A stretch of 54,696 bases of DNA from Gammaproteobacteria bacterium (GCA_015231435.1 JADGBN010000006.1:1-54696), one strand, 5' to 3'. Numbered from the stretch's first letter, positions 39,186-48,306 are shown. A program made the numbers and translations. The notes: a model not told the origin generated them from the letters alone.

Positions 39186-40025
39186 ATGGCCATCTATGCC
39201 ATTGGCGATATTCAGGGCTGCTATGAGTCGCTACTGCGCCTGCTGGAGAGACTGAACTTTGATACCAGCAGTGATCGGATTTGGTTTGTCGGCGATCTGG
39301 TCAATCGTGGCCCCCACTCCCTGCAGACACTGCGTTTTGTTAAAAGTATGGGTGATCATGCGGTTTGTGTGCTGGGTAACCATGACCTGCACCTTCTGGC
39401 AATCTGGCAACAGCTGCATCGCCACTTTAAGAACAGCGATACCCTCGCCCCGATCTTCAAGGCAGCCGATGGTGAAGATCTGCTCACCTGGCTACTCTAC
39501 CGCCCCCTGATCCACCATGATCCCGCGCTCTCCTTAACCATGGTGCATGCCGGCATTCCCCCCCACTGGAGCATCAGCGAAGCGCAACAGCGTGCCGCCG
39601 AGGTGGAAGCGGTACTACAGAGCAGAGAGTGCTACCACTTTCTCACAGCGATGTACGGCAATAAGCCCGACAACTGGCATGACGACCTCAAGGGGGATGA
39701 TCGCCTGCGCTATATCGTCAATGCCCTAACCCGTACCCGTTATATTCATCCCGATGGCAAACTCGATTTTAAAATAAAAAGTGCCCCCGGAGCGCCACAG
39801 CAGGGCAAACCCGAGCCGTGGTACCGAATTAAACATCGCAAAAGCCGTCACGACCGCATTGTCTTTGGTCACTGGTCAACGTTGGGCTACTACCATGATC
39901 ACAACGTCTTTGGCGTTGATAGCGGCTGCCTCTGGGGCGGTCAACTCACGGCGCTACGCATCGATGTCGACCCTCCCCAAGCGATACACTACCACTGTCC
40001 ACAAGCGGTTCCCCCCAAAGGATAA
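39186..40025 (+). CDS. apaH: Symmetrical bis(5'-nucleosyl)-tetraphosphatase
   Basis: This 279-residue calcineurin-type phosphoesterase cleaves Ap4A to two ADP and also decaps Np4-RNA. Metal-site motifs are GDIQGCYESL, GDLVNRGP and GNHDLHLLA, with HAGIPPHW and GHWSTLGY further on. It is at the end of the rsmA cluster as in E. coli, but apaG is missing and two other genes stand between. Confidence 0.97.
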   Translation: MAIYAIGDIQGCYESLLRLLERLNFDTSSDRIWFVGDLVNRGPHSLQTLRFVKSMGDHAVCVLGNHDLHLLAIWQQLHRHFKNSDTLAPIFKAADGEDLLTWLLYRPLIHHDPALSLTMVHAGIPPHWSISEAQQRAAEVEAVLQSRECYHFLTAMYGNKPDNWHDDLKGDDRLRYIVNALTRTRYIHPDGKLDFKIKSAPGAPQQGKPEPWYRIKHRKSRHDRIVFGHWSTLGYYHDHNVFGVDSGCLWGGQLTALRIDVDPPQAIHYHCPQAVPPKG

Positions 40026-40039
40026 ACAGCTCCCGAACC

Positions 40040-41647
40040 ATGTATATTCAATCCACCTCACTCACCAATAATATTCTCCTCATCGGGACAGTGATTGGCG
40101 CGCCCTATCTGCTTATCTGGCACCACCTCTATAGCAGCGGCATTATCTCCACCAACTTGCTGGTCGGCGTGATTATCCTCCTGCTGTTTGATCTACTGCT
40201 GCTCATTCTCTTTTTTATCGGCATCTTAAAGCCGATTCGCCAAATGATGCAGTCGCTGCAGCAGATCTCCCAGGGTAACCTCGACTTTCAACTCGATAAC
40301 CCCTATTACGGCGAGATTCGCCAACTGGTCAGCAATACCGAAAAGGCTCGGGAAGCGAGTCGCAACAGCCGTATTACCGCCTTTAGCCAACTGATTGATG
40401 TGGCTAAATACAGTATCGACAATGCCGACAACACCGGAATGCTCTTTATCACCATTAAAGATCAACAGCAGCAGGTAGATGCCATCGAAAAACAGCTGCA
40501 GCAACATCTCGATGCCCATCAAGTCGTGTTGCGGCAAGCTGAACAGGTGAACCAAAAAATAGCGGCAAACGATATCACTTCAGCGCAGGAGCGAGACGCT
40601 ATTTCGGCAACTCAGGAGAGTGTTAACCATCTGCACAAAACCCTCTCCCACGCCGCCGCAGAGACCGTCAAGCTGCGGCAAAACTCTATCTCGATTAGTG
40701 AAATCACCAAACTGATTAATGAGATTGCCGACCAAATTCGACTGCTGTCACTAAATACCGCGATTGAAGCCGATGAGATGAATAAAGAAGGCGATACCTC
40801 AGGCTTTAAGGCTATCGCCGAGGAGATAAACAACATCGCGCAACAGACAGAGGATGCCACCCGAGTCATCTCGAGTGTCACCCAGAAAGTTCATGAACAG
40901 ATCGAACGCACCGAAGAGGCGATGAATGAGGGGCTAAATCAGGTAAAGATAAGTCTTCACTACACCCGACAGATGGAGGATCTCACCACCACCAACGACC
41001 ACCAAAATATGGTGATAAAACTGCTCCTGCGTGAAATTAGCTACAGCATTGATCAACAGCGCCAAGAGACCGATGCAATGCGCCAGAAGGCTACCGCTAT
41101 TCGCCAGATAAGTCACCGCAGCAGCGCCGAAATGGATGCTACCATTCAAAGTATTGATAAACTCTACGCAGTGCTCTCCAAACAGCTGCGGCTCTTTTCA
41201 ACCTATAACCTCCCCGGCAAAGAGATTGCGATTGGCAGAATTGAACATCTCTTTCGCAAGCTGCGCCTGAATAAAATGCTACTCAGTTGTGGCGATATCG
41301 TCACTGAGGAGAGTATCGGTGATGTACACCAGTGCGCCCTGGGGCGCTGGTACGATCAGGCGAAGCTCGGCCCCTTTGCCGAACTTTCCTCGTTTAAGGC
41401 ACTTAAAGAGCCACACAACCATCTACATCAGCTTGCTCACCATATCTTTCACCTAAAGCAGAGCGAGGATAGTGTCACCGCAGTTAGTGAACTGCATAAC
41501 TATAAAAAAGAGTTAACCAAGATGAACGCCATTCTTGATCGGCTCTATGAGATAGCCGTTCGCGATGAGATGCACCTAAGTGACGCAGTGACGGCACTCC
41601 CGTCCAGCCCGGTGGATGATGAGAAGACGCGCCATCCTGAGGCCTGA
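40040..41647 (+). CDS. Methyl-accepting chemotaxis-type protein with C-terminal CZB zinc domain
   Basis: This 535-residue protein has two N-terminal membrane helices (about 11-30 and 35-62) with almost no periplasmic part, then a HAMP-like helix, a long coiled-coil signalling region and a CZB domain (about 400-500) with HQCALGRWY (Cys432) and HNHLHQLAHH. The signalling hairpin is recognisable (IRLLSLNTAIEA) but departs from the consensus: the segment after it is DEMNKEGDTSGF, about two residues longer than the usual AARAGEQGRGF. CZB domains sense zinc or hypochlorous acid. Coupling to CheA is uncertain given the altered tip. Confidence 0.88.
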   Translation: MYIQSTSLTNNILLIGTVIGAPYLLIWHHLYSSGIISTNLLVGVIILLLFDLLLLILFFIGILKPIRQMMQSLQQISQGNLDFQLDNPYYGEIRQLVSNTEKAREASRNSRITAFSQLIDVAKYSIDNADNTGMLFITIKDQQQQVDAIEKQLQQHLDAHQVVLRQAEQVNQKIAANDITSAQERDAISATQESVNHLHKTLSHAAAETVKLRQNSISISEITKLINEIADQIRLLSLNTAIEADEMNKEGDTSGFKAIAEEINNIAQQTEDATRVISSVTQKVHEQIERTEEAMNEGLNQVKISLHYTRQMEDLTTTNDHQNMVIKLLLREISYSIDQQRQETDAMRQKATAIRQISHRSSAEMDATIQSIDKLYAVLSKQLRLFSTYNLPGKEIAIGRIEHLFRKLRLNKMLLSCGDIVTEESIGDVHQCALGRWYDQAKLGPFAELSSFKALKEPHNHLHQLAHHIFHLKQSEDSVTAVSELHNYKKELTKMNAILDRLYEIAVRDEMHLSDAVTALPSSPVDDEKTRHPEA

Positions 41648-41664
41648 GCAAAGCGTTCTCAGGC
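41642..41664. terminator. Hairpin between convergent genes
   Basis: GCCTGAG and CTCAGGC form a 7-bp stem overlapping the stop of the CZB chemoreceptor gene and ending 2 bp before the end of the convergent Sco-fusion gene. There is no clear T run, so function as a two-way terminator is tentative. Confidence 0.35.
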
Positions 41665-41665
41665 G

Positions 41666-43159
41666 TTATCTGCCCCGCTCTGCTTCGATATAGTGCTTCA
41701 CTACCGCAGCCATATCACCCGCACTCACCCCATAGGCAATACGGGCGATAAAGTCCCCCGTTGGCGAGAGCAGCAGGGTGCTTGCAGTGTGATCAAGCTG
41801 ATAATTACCATTGTCGCTGGCATTTTCAAGCCGTTCATAACGGATGTGATAGTCGCGTGCGACCTGCTCAATCATTGCCGGGGTTCCGGTTAACGCGGTC
41901 ACCGCATTGCCAAAATAGTCGGCATACTCAGCCATGCGCCCGACCGTATCGCGTTCAGGATCAACGGTAATAAAGTAGAGTTTCACCGCACTGGCAAGCT
42001 CCCCAAGACGCTGTTGCGCCTGCACCATGGTCTGCATCGTAGTGGGGCAGACATCAGGACAGCCGGTATAGCCAAAGTAGATAAGTTGATAACTACCCAA
42101 CATCTCTTCCCGTGTCACCAGTTGACCGTGCTGATTAAGCAGCATGAACTGTCTGCCAATGGTTCCTGCCAAAGATTCGTTTTCCACCGCCGCCTGCGTA
42201 TTAGCCTTGGAGCGCACACAGGTGGCAATCACCCCGGCGTTATGGCGCATCATCTGAAGATAGAGATCACTACCGGCAGCAAAGCGTGTCCCAAGGCTAT
42301 CGATATAACCCAAATTAATTGTCGAGGGGGTCACCTCACCTAACAGCAGGTCAAGATAGGGAGCGGGAAAATTCTCATCAAGCAGCAGACAACCGGCCTG
42401 CTGTTGCGCGATGATCTGGCGCATCGCCAGCAGCGACTCACTGTTCACCCCCGCTGTTGAATGTTCAAGCACCGCCAACACCTTTAGCGCGTAGGCCTGC
42501 TCAAAATAGTAGAGTTGATCATGGTAAAGCAGCGTGCCACTGCCCTGCAGACCGCGATAGCCATACTCAAGCTCACGATCAAGCTTGGCTAAGGTGTTAA
42601 ATATCGCCTGACGGTTGCGACTGTAAAGATGCGTTCGCAAAGGGTCAGCGTCAACCAGCAGATAGGTCAGCTCATCCACCAGAATGAGCACATTGCGACT
42701 ATCCAGCCAAAAATAGGGATCACGCCCCACCTCACTCTCGGCTAACTCACGCGCGCCCGCCCCTACCCCTGTTATTATCTCCTTGCGCTGGGGCAATATC
42801 TTTAGCTTATGGTTATCCAACAGGGTAATCACCCGCACTGAAGCGGGCAGGGTTGGAATGAGTTTGGCCAGCGAAGGTTCTAACTCCGGCCCGACCCAGA
42901 TGAGCAGATCCGCATGCTGCAACATCTGCTGCTGTGATAAATCAAGATCATGCTGCAGTGCTGCGCCATCACGAAAAAGCAGTTGCGGCGCATCCATATC
43001 AGCCAGCAGAGAGGAGACCAAAGAGTGAATCGGTTTAACCGAAACCACCACCCGACTGGTCTCAATCCCCTGTGCAGCAACCACCCAAGGGGTGAGCATG
43101 GTGACGAGTAGCCCGCAAAAAATGCAGGCGCTTAATAAAGTTCTGTTAATCAGTTGCAC
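41666..43159 (-). CDS. Fusion of ZnuA-like metal-binding protein and SCO1/SenC copper chaperone
   Basis: This 497-residue exported protein joins two domains. Residues about 35-320 follow the cluster A-I metal-binding protein fold (VVVSVKPIHSLVSSLL, LIWVGPELEPSLAKL), with His70, His213 and Asp261/Glu262 at three of four ZnuA ligand positions, but Tyr149 (DPYFWLD) where the second His is expected. Residues about 330-497 are a Sco domain with CPDVC (Cys367, Cys371) and His457 (LDHTAS), the copper site. I chose GTG at 43159, seven bases after AGGAG; another GTG is at 43165. Sco proteins deliver copper to CuA centres, and NosZ, encoded in the same region, has one. It overlaps the upstream gene by 14 bp. 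Confidence 0.92.
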   Translation of the reverse strand: MQLINRTLLSACIFCGLLVTMLTPWVVAAQGIETSRVVVSVKPIHSLVSSLLADMDAPQLLFRDGAALQHDLDLSQQQMLQHADLLIWVGPELEPSLAKLIPTLPASVRVITLLDNHKLKILPQRKEIITGVGAGARELAESEVGRDPYFWLDSRNVLILVDELTYLLVDADPLRTHLYSRNRQAIFNTLAKLDRELEYGYRGLQGSGTLLYHDQLYYFEQAYALKVLAVLEHSTAGVNSESLLAMRQIIAQQQAGCLLLDENFPAPYLDLLLGEVTPSTINLGYIDSLGTRFAAGSDLYLQMMRHNAGVIATCVRSKANTQAAVENESLAGTIGRQFMLLNQHGQLVTREEMLGSYQLIYFGYTGCPDVCPTTMQTMVQAQQRLGELASAVKLYFITVDPERDTVGRMAEYADYFGNAVTALTGTPAMIEQVARDYHIRYERLENASDNGNYQLDHTASTLLLSPTGDFIARIAYGVSAGDMAAVVKHYIEAERGR

Positions 43160-43541
43160 CCGCACTCTCCTGTGGTGATGGTGTGGCAGTTAGCGAAAAT
43201 GCCTTGGCCAGTGCTGCATAGGCGGTTTCAAGGGATTGACTGAAGAGATCGCTTTCAGGACAGCTGCGCCTGTTTTGCATAAAATCAATAAATGAGCGAT
43301 TGCTCTCATCGTCAAAAATCACGCCATAAGCACGCTGTTTTGGCAGGTGAAGAATGAGCATCTCTTTAATCTCCCGGGTCTTCTTAAAGTACTTACACTG
43401 GAGCGCCACCCCGTTAAGCTCCCCTAAGCGGGCGACTGCACTATTTTGTTCTGAAGCCCCCGTTAATGCGGTTTCACCAAACAAAGCTTGAGATAGAACA
43501 ATTCCCGATAACAGGGTAAATGTGATAATAGAGTGTCGCAC
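43146..43541 (-). CDS. Small exported protein of unknown function
   Basis: This 131-residue protein has a signal peptide (residues 1-22), a mature part with two cysteines (ALQCKYFKKTREI and NRRSCPES) that could form a disulfide or bind metal, and an Ala-rich tail. It was not recognised. GTG start at 43541 has GGAG five bases upstream. The 3' end overlaps the Sco-fusion gene, so both are made from one transcript, suggesting a periplasmic role in the same metal or respiratory process. Confidence 0.75.
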   Translation of the reverse strand: MRHSIITFTLLSGIVLSQALFGETALTGASEQNSAVARLGELNGVALQCKYFKKTREIKEMLILHLPKQRAYGVIFDDESNRSFIDFMQNRRSCPESDLFSQSLETAYAALAKAFSLTATPSPQESAGATD

Positions 43542-43568
43542 GATAACTCCTTACTGAGGTCTGTTTAT

Positions 43569-44261
43569 ATGATTAACATCATGAACTGCAAAACGTTCAT
43601 CCTGGCTTTAACACTACTCTCCCCGCTTTGCCTGTTCGCCGACGAAAAGAGCGCCGAATTTGATGCAGACAACGGTGAAGATATTAACGAACTCTGTGCT
43701 GGCTGCCATGGTGAGTTTGCGCAGGGCGGTTCCGATGGTGAATATCCCCGCCTTGCCGGAATGCCGGCGGCCTTCATCATTCGACAGATGCACCTTTTTC
43801 GTGACCGCATCCGTACTAACCTTGCAATGGTCGAGTATGTTGACCACCGTCAGATGCCCGACCAGGATATTATCGACGTGGCCCACTTTATCAGCGGGAT
43901 TGAACTTCCCACCCGTCTCCCCCCGCTGGTGGAGGGCGTTCCCTTCGATGCGCTCGAACGACTTAACCTGACACGCAAACTGCTAAATATCCCTCGCCTT
44001 GAAGGCAATAGCAGCGCCGGTCTGCAGAGCTACAATAAAGAGTGCCGCAGTTGCCACGGGGATGCTGGCAAAGGGAATCACGAAAAAGGTGTTCCGCTAC
44101 TCGCTGGACAACATACCAGCTACCTACAACGAACTATCGAAAAATACCGCAACAAACAACGCATTCACGACCCCGAAGCGCCCGATGAAAACTACTTTCA
44201 AAGCTTTACTAGCGAAGAGTTAAACGATATTTTTGCCTATCTCTCCATTGCTGACGACTAG
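43569..44261 (+). CDS. Diheme cytochrome c (c4-like)
   Basis: This 230-residue exported protein has a signal peptide ending near FADEK, then two class I cytochrome domains with heme motifs CAGCH and CRSCH. Methionines after each (for example PRLAGMPAAF) and LLAGQHTSYL are typical of the c4 family. I chose the ATG at 43569 because the signal peptide begins there and GAGG precedes it. It is transcribed divergently from the unknown exported protein and converges on nosY. It could carry electrons to NosZ or to a terminal oxidase. Confidence 0.9.
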   Translation: MINIMNCKTFILALTLLSPLCLFADEKSAEFDADNGEDINELCAGCHGEFAQGGSDGEYPRLAGMPAAFIIRQMHLFRDRIRTNLAMVEYVDHRQMPDQDIIDVAHFISGIELPTRLPPLVEGVPFDALERLNLTRKLLNIPRLEGNSSAGLQSYNKECRSCHGDAGKGNHEKGVPLLAGQHTSYLQRTIEKYRNKQRIHDPEAPDENYFQSFTSEELNDIFAYLSIADD

Positions 44262-44263
44262 CC

Positions 44264-44279
44264 AGCGGTCATGACCGCT
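44264..44279. terminator. Perfect palindrome between convergent cytochrome c and nosY
   Basis: AGCGGTCATGACCGCT is a 16-bp perfect palindrome filling the gap between two convergent genes. There is no T run. It may act as a weak two-way terminator or as a protein site. Confidence 0.3.
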
Positions 44280-45106
44280 TAAGGCAGGTCACCACGGCGA
44301 AACAGACGATAACCCACCCAAGCACAGAGCGTTCCCAACCCCAGAGGATAGGCAATCGCCCAGAGCAGATAGCCGGTATGGCCAAAATTATCGAGAATTA
44401 GATAAGCGGTCGGGCCTAACAGCACCAGCTCGGCATCAAAAAGCAACATCGCCGCCGTTCTGAAAAGTTGCAAGGGGTTGGCGAGCGCCATGGCGACAAT
44501 GAGATCCGGATTAACCGCTTCACGAATGAGCAACCCCAAAAGGATTAAATCAAGAAAAAGTATTAGCAGCAGCCAAATAATAAAAGCGGCACCTTGGGCC
44601 ACATCCGCAGAGCGGGCGATTGTCGAGATCAGCATCCCCATGCCAAGAAAACACCAGCTTAAAGCAAACAGCAGCGCACTATAGTAGAGAAAGATAGCCC
44701 AGGGTACCGCTGCGCCTTTCATCACCCCCCATGTCGCCGTCGCCACCAACGCCAGAAAGACCGGTAGAAAAACGACCACAAAGCGCCCCGCCATCTTCCC
44801 CCAAAACCATGCCGAAAGTGAGATAGGCAGTGACAGAAGATACTCAAAGACCCCTGCCTCCCGATCACCGGCGACGGAGCGTACCGTGGTTATAAGAATA
44901 AAAATGGGCAGTATTGCCATGGTTAACTGAATATAGGTAATTAACAGGCGGGTAATACCGGTAAACCCCATAATTCGCGATTCAGTGACGCCAAAGACAA
45001 AGAGCAGCACGACAATGGCACCAAAGACAAAGCTATAGACAAAAAACCAGCGACTGCGAATCGACTCAAGAATATCGTTATAGGCATTAAGCAGCAGATG
45101 TTGCAA
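44279..45106 (-). CDS. nosY: NosY, ABC transporter permease for N2O reductase maturation
   Basis: This 275-residue protein has six predicted membrane helices and the ABC-2 permease pattern (VAGDREAGVFEYLLSLPISLSAWFWG is the conserved cytoplasmic segment, cited here in part: DREAGVFEYLLSLP). With NosF and NosD it forms the complex that assists assembly of the CuZ sulfide-copper site. It is the last gene of the nosB-D-G-H-F-L-Y block, 2 bp after nosL. Confidence 0.93.
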   Translation of the reverse strand: MQHLLLNAYNDILESIRSRWFFVYSFVFGAIVVLLFVFGVTESRIMGFTGITRLLITYIQLTMAILPIFILITTVRSVAGDREAGVFEYLLSLPISLSAWFWGKMAGRFVVVFLPVFLALVATATWGVMKGAAVPWAIFLYYSALLFALSWCFLGMGMLISTIARSADVAQGAAFIIWLLLILFLDLILLGLLIREAVNPDLIVAMALANPLQLFRTAAMLLFDAELVLLGPTAYLILDNFGHTGYLLWAIAYPLGLGTLCAWVGYRLFRRGDLP

Positions 45107-45108
45107 GG

Positions 45109-45618
45109 TTACTCTCCGGGGACGGGGTTAACAGATGGTATGGGCGTACGGGGAGTGGCAGGGGTATGCAGATTATCCCGCGCCTCGATGGCAAGCACCT
45201 GTAAGCGTGCAGCCTCATAAGCCATGCTCGCAGGCTGCTCTTTAGCAAAGGCTAAAAGACCGTAGGCCATCGACGTTTGACCGCCACCAAGATAGTACGC
45301 TTTTTTGGCATCCAGCCATTCGCCACTGCCCGACGCATTGACCCAAAACTCGGTGCTTAGCGCATCCTTCCACGGCTTATCCTCAAGCCAAACAACGGCA
45401 CAACCAAAGTCATCAAAGAGCATCACTCGGGAGCGTTGGCGTTCATCACGATAGCGAACTTGCGCTGAACTTTGCCGATCACTTAAGACCATGCGACACC
45501 GTTCACAACTATCGCGATCCCAATGAACCTCTATCGCACCGTGCTCCTGTTGATTACAACCGCCAAGCAACCAGAGTAGCGGCAGCAGAAGCAGAGCATA
45601 CCTAAACTGAGCATCCAT
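45109..45618 (-). CDS. nosL: NosL copper-chaperone lipoprotein
   Basis: This 169-residue lipoprotein (lipobox LLGGC, Cys21) has the NosL Cu(I)-binding segment DSCERCRMVLSDRQ and the DDFGCAVVWLED segment. It is thought to deliver copper to NosZ through NosD-F-Y. A Pro/Thr-rich C-terminal tail (TPATPRTPIPSVNPVP) is extra. Its ATG overlaps the nosF stop (TAATG). Order here is F-L-Y instead of the more usual F-Y-L. Confidence 0.92.
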   Translation of the reverse strand: MDAQFRYALLLLPLLWLLGGCNQQEHGAIEVHWDRDSCERCRMVLSDRQSSAQVRYRDERQRSRVMLFDDFGCAVVWLEDKPWKDALSTEFWVNASGSGEWLDAKKAYYLGGGQTSMAYGLLAFAKEQPASMAYEAARLQVLAIEARDNLHTPATPRTPIPSVNPVPGE

Positions 45619-46475
45619 TAGTGTTTCGCATCCTCCATGGATATCCCTTTTAACAGCCCGGCATAGCGTGAGAGCAGCCCCATAAAGCGTAGACGATCAC
45701 TTCCTGACACCTCACCCCGCCAGCTTAACCCCTGATCAATAGTGACAAAACCCCACTCATCAATCGCGTTGGCAAAGGCCACCTCAGCGCGAACCAATTT
45801 AAGCTCACAGCGTAAAAAACTCATCATATCGACGCTATCTTCGACATGGTCATCAAGTACCACCTTGCCACAATCCATCTCAACCACCCGATTCACCAGC
45901 GAGGCGACCTCATCAAGGCGATGGCTGGAGATAATCATTGCCGTCGCGGCGCTCTTCTTCGCCAAGAGCTGAAAGAGAACCCGCCGCGCCTCCGGATCAA
46001 GGTTGGCCGCAGGTTCGTCCATCACCAGTACGTCACAATCACGTCCCAACGCTATAGCAATTAACAGTTTCTGCTTCTGCCCCCCGGAAAGCTTGACAAA
46101 GGGTTGCCGCCGTACCCTGTCTGTGTCGAGGCCCAGCGCACTGACCGTACTCTCGATGTGCGCAGGATCAGCCGCACAGAGACTGGCAGCAAAGTGAATA
46201 AGCTGCCCCACCGGCATCTTCAGCGGTGGCGGCAGCTGCGGGACAAAGCCGATACGCGAGAGTACCTCGCGGCGGTTTTGCCGCGGTGAAAGACCCGAAA
46301 CAGTCACCTTGCCATCACAAACATACTCCCCCAACAGGGCGCGAATAAGCGTCGTTTTACCCGCCCCATTTGAACCCACCAAGGCAACACGTTCGCCCCG
46401 GTTAATGGTGAGATTAATATCATTAAGAACCTGATGCCGCCGAAAACGTTTACCAACATGACTGAACTGAATCAT
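45618..46475 (-). CDS. nosF: NosF, ABC transporter ATPase for N2O reductase maturation
   Basis: This 285-residue ATPase has Walker A GSNGAGKTT, signature LSGGQKQKL, Walker B VLVMDEPAANLD and the H-loop SSHRLDE. It energises NosY. It starts 12 bp after nosH and its stop is coupled to nosL. The C-terminal 60 residues after the nucleotide-binding domain match the length of NosF proteins. Confidence 0.94.
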   Translation of the reverse strand: MIQFSHVGKRFRRHQVLNDINLTINRGERVALVGSNGAGKTTLIRALLGEYVCDGKVTVSGLSPRQNRREVLSRIGFVPQLPPPLKMPVGQLIHFAASLCAADPAHIESTVSALGLDTDRVRRQPFVKLSGGQKQKLLIAIALGRDCDVLVMDEPAANLDPEARRVLFQLLAKKSAATAMIISSHRLDEVASLVNRVVEMDCGKVVLDDHVEDSVDMMSFLRCELKLVRAEVAFANAIDEWGFVTIDQGLSWRGEVSGSDRLRFMGLLSRYAGLLKGISMEDAKH

Positions 46476-46487
46476 TAATATGTCGCC

Positions 46488-47459
46488 CTAAAGCAGTTTT
46501 TTTAGACCCTTGAACTCAAAATGGAGTGAGTCAGTGGGACAAATATCAACACAGAGGCCGCAGCGGGTACAGTCGGCACTCACATCATTGACGATCTCGG
46601 GAGCACGGCCACGAATCGTTAAATCGAGTACATGCGGCACCAGACAAACTTTGCGGCAATCACCTTCGTGGTGACACGCGGTGGCGTTATAGGTGACGCG
46701 TAGCGGTGACAACAGACCAACCACCCCGTAGGTGATGCCTATCGGACAGGCGTAGCGACACCAGAGCCTACGTGAATAGAAGATCTCCAGCAGCAGCAGG
46801 AGGCCGACCCAGATGAGCGCCAATCCCGGGCCATAAATGAGCGCCCGACTCAAAATCCCGGTGGGTGAGAGCGTCTCAAAGACTGTATATCCGGTGATTA
46901 ACGCCAGCAGGGCAAAAATAAAATAGAGCACCGTGCGCACCCCACGATGAAAGGTATGGTTATTCACCCATCCTTTCGCCTCCAGACGCAGATGAATCAC
47001 CTCCGCCCACTCCGCGAGAAGATGATAGGGACAGACCCAGGAGCAGAAAGTACGCCCCCCCAACAGAACCCACATCATAAAGACCGTGACCGTGCCAATT
47101 ACTAGATTGAGCACCACCACCTTATAAGCAAGCATCACCTGTAACGCAGAGTTCAGATCGGCCATGTGAAAGCCGACAAAACGGGAAGCGGTTAACGCAC
47201 CTTCGAGAATCTGAATATCAAAGTAGTAGGAGACAACAAAGAGAAGGTTAATCGCAATAAGGGTTGCCCAGCGCCGCTTGCGCCACTTGCCAAAATAGCC
47301 TTTGTGATGTTCCAGCCGTGCTTTAGCCAAATCACCAGCGCTAAGCGTACCCTTTTTACCCTCGTAGATAGTATGCAGATCGGGGTGTAGATCACGCTTT
47401 AACGGTTTATCCACCCGTTTACCCGCCAACTCCTGTAGCGAACGCTTGAAATAACCCAT
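46488..47459 (-). CDS. nosH: NosH, membrane quinol dehydrogenase ferredoxin subunit (NapH-like)
   Basis: This 323-residue membrane protein has four or five helices, two CxxxCP motifs (CSWVCPYHLLAEW and CRYACPIG) and two C-terminal [4Fe-4S] motifs (CHHEGDCRKVC and CTRCGLCVDICP). With NosG it is thought to take electrons from menaquinol toward periplasmic cytochromes c and NosZ. I chose the ATG at 47459, one base after the nosG stop. Confidence 0.93.
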   Translation of the reverse strand: MGYFKRSLQELAGKRVDKPLKRDLHPDLHTIYEGKKGTLSAGDLAKARLEHHKGYFGKWRKRRWATLIAINLLFVVSYYFDIQILEGALTASRFVGFHMADLNSALQVMLAYKVVVLNLVIGTVTVFMMWVLLGGRTFCSWVCPYHLLAEWAEVIHLRLEAKGWVNNHTFHRGVRTVLYFIFALLALITGYTVFETLSPTGILSRALIYGPGLALIWVGLLLLLEIFYSRRLWCRYACPIGITYGVVGLLSPLRVTYNATACHHEGDCRKVCLVPHVLDLTIRGRAPEIVNDVSADCTRCGLCVDICPTDSLHFEFKGLKKLL

Positions 47460-47460
47460 C

Positions 47461-48306
47461 TTAGCCTCCTGCCCTGGTGACCGTAAGACGATCAATATCC
47501 AAATCCATCACAATACTCGCTGTTTGCGTCGGACAGACCATTTCACAAACACCACAGCCGACGCACCCCTGCAGCACCTTGGGAGTCAACCGTATCTCGC
47601 CATTTGCTGCGGTAAAGGGTTCAAGTTTGATAGCATGATGCGGGGGACACTGATTGGCATCACCGGAGGGGGGCTTGCCCGCCTCACACTGAGCAATACG
47701 AATCTCAATAGGACAGAGACGCACGCAGAGATCACACACTTCAAGATCATAGGATTGATCCGCAACCCGCTGCGGTGACCAACGATCTATCGCATCATAA
47801 CGCAGCAGACCAGTAAAAGGCGGTTGCCGCGCCGGCCCCTGAAGCCCCTTACCCAACACCGCAAGACAGGTGTCAGGGTTTGCCAAACGGGCAAAGGCCA
47901 TGGTTGATTCTGCAGGGTAGTTAATCTCATGGGTCAGCGCGCCGGTCGGACAGGCGAGAACGCACTGCAAGCCATCACAGGAGAAGTCGCACGCCTGCTG
48001 TCGTGCATCAATATAGGGAATACCTATACCAAAACCTTCATCAATATCGGCAAGCAGTAGCGCCTCAACAGGGCAGACCTGTACACACTGTCCGCATTTA
48101 ATACAGGCGGCAAAAAAATCCTGTTCATTGTCAGGCGTTTTAATTGCCCCGGGGGGGCGCAGACGCTGGCTCTCCCCCTGCGCCAGCGGCAGATAGCCCA
48201 GCAGTGACAGCGAAACGGTACCACCGACAAAAAGCGCCGCCCGCATAAAATCGCGACGATCCTGCTGTTTTACCCGAGTGCTTTTTTTACGACTGCTGTT
48301 TTCCAT
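47461..48306 (-). CDS. nosG: NosG, periplasmic ferredoxin-type protein (NapG-like)
   Basis: This 281-residue iron-sulfur protein has a Tat signal (RRDFMRAALFVGG) and four [4Fe-4S] motifs: CIKCGQCVQVCP, CDFSCDGLQCVLACP, CDLCVRLCP and CVGCGVCEMVCP. It should be exported folded and pair with NosH in electron transfer to N2O reductase. I chose the ATG at 48306 with AGG upstream; another in-frame ATG is five codons earlier. Confidence 0.93.
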   Translation of the reverse strand: MENSSRKKSTRVKQQDRRDFMRAALFVGGTVSLSLLGYLPLAQGESQRLRPPGAIKTPDNEQDFFAACIKCGQCVQVCPVEALLLADIDEGFGIGIPYIDARQQACDFSCDGLQCVLACPTGALTHEINYPAESTMAFARLANPDTCLAVLGKGLQGPARQPPFTGLLRYDAIDRWSPQRVADQSYDLEVCDLCVRLCPIEIRIAQCEAGKPPSGDANQCPPHHAIKLEPFTAANGEIRLTPKVLQGCVGCGVCEMVCPTQTASIVMDLDIDRLTVTRAGG

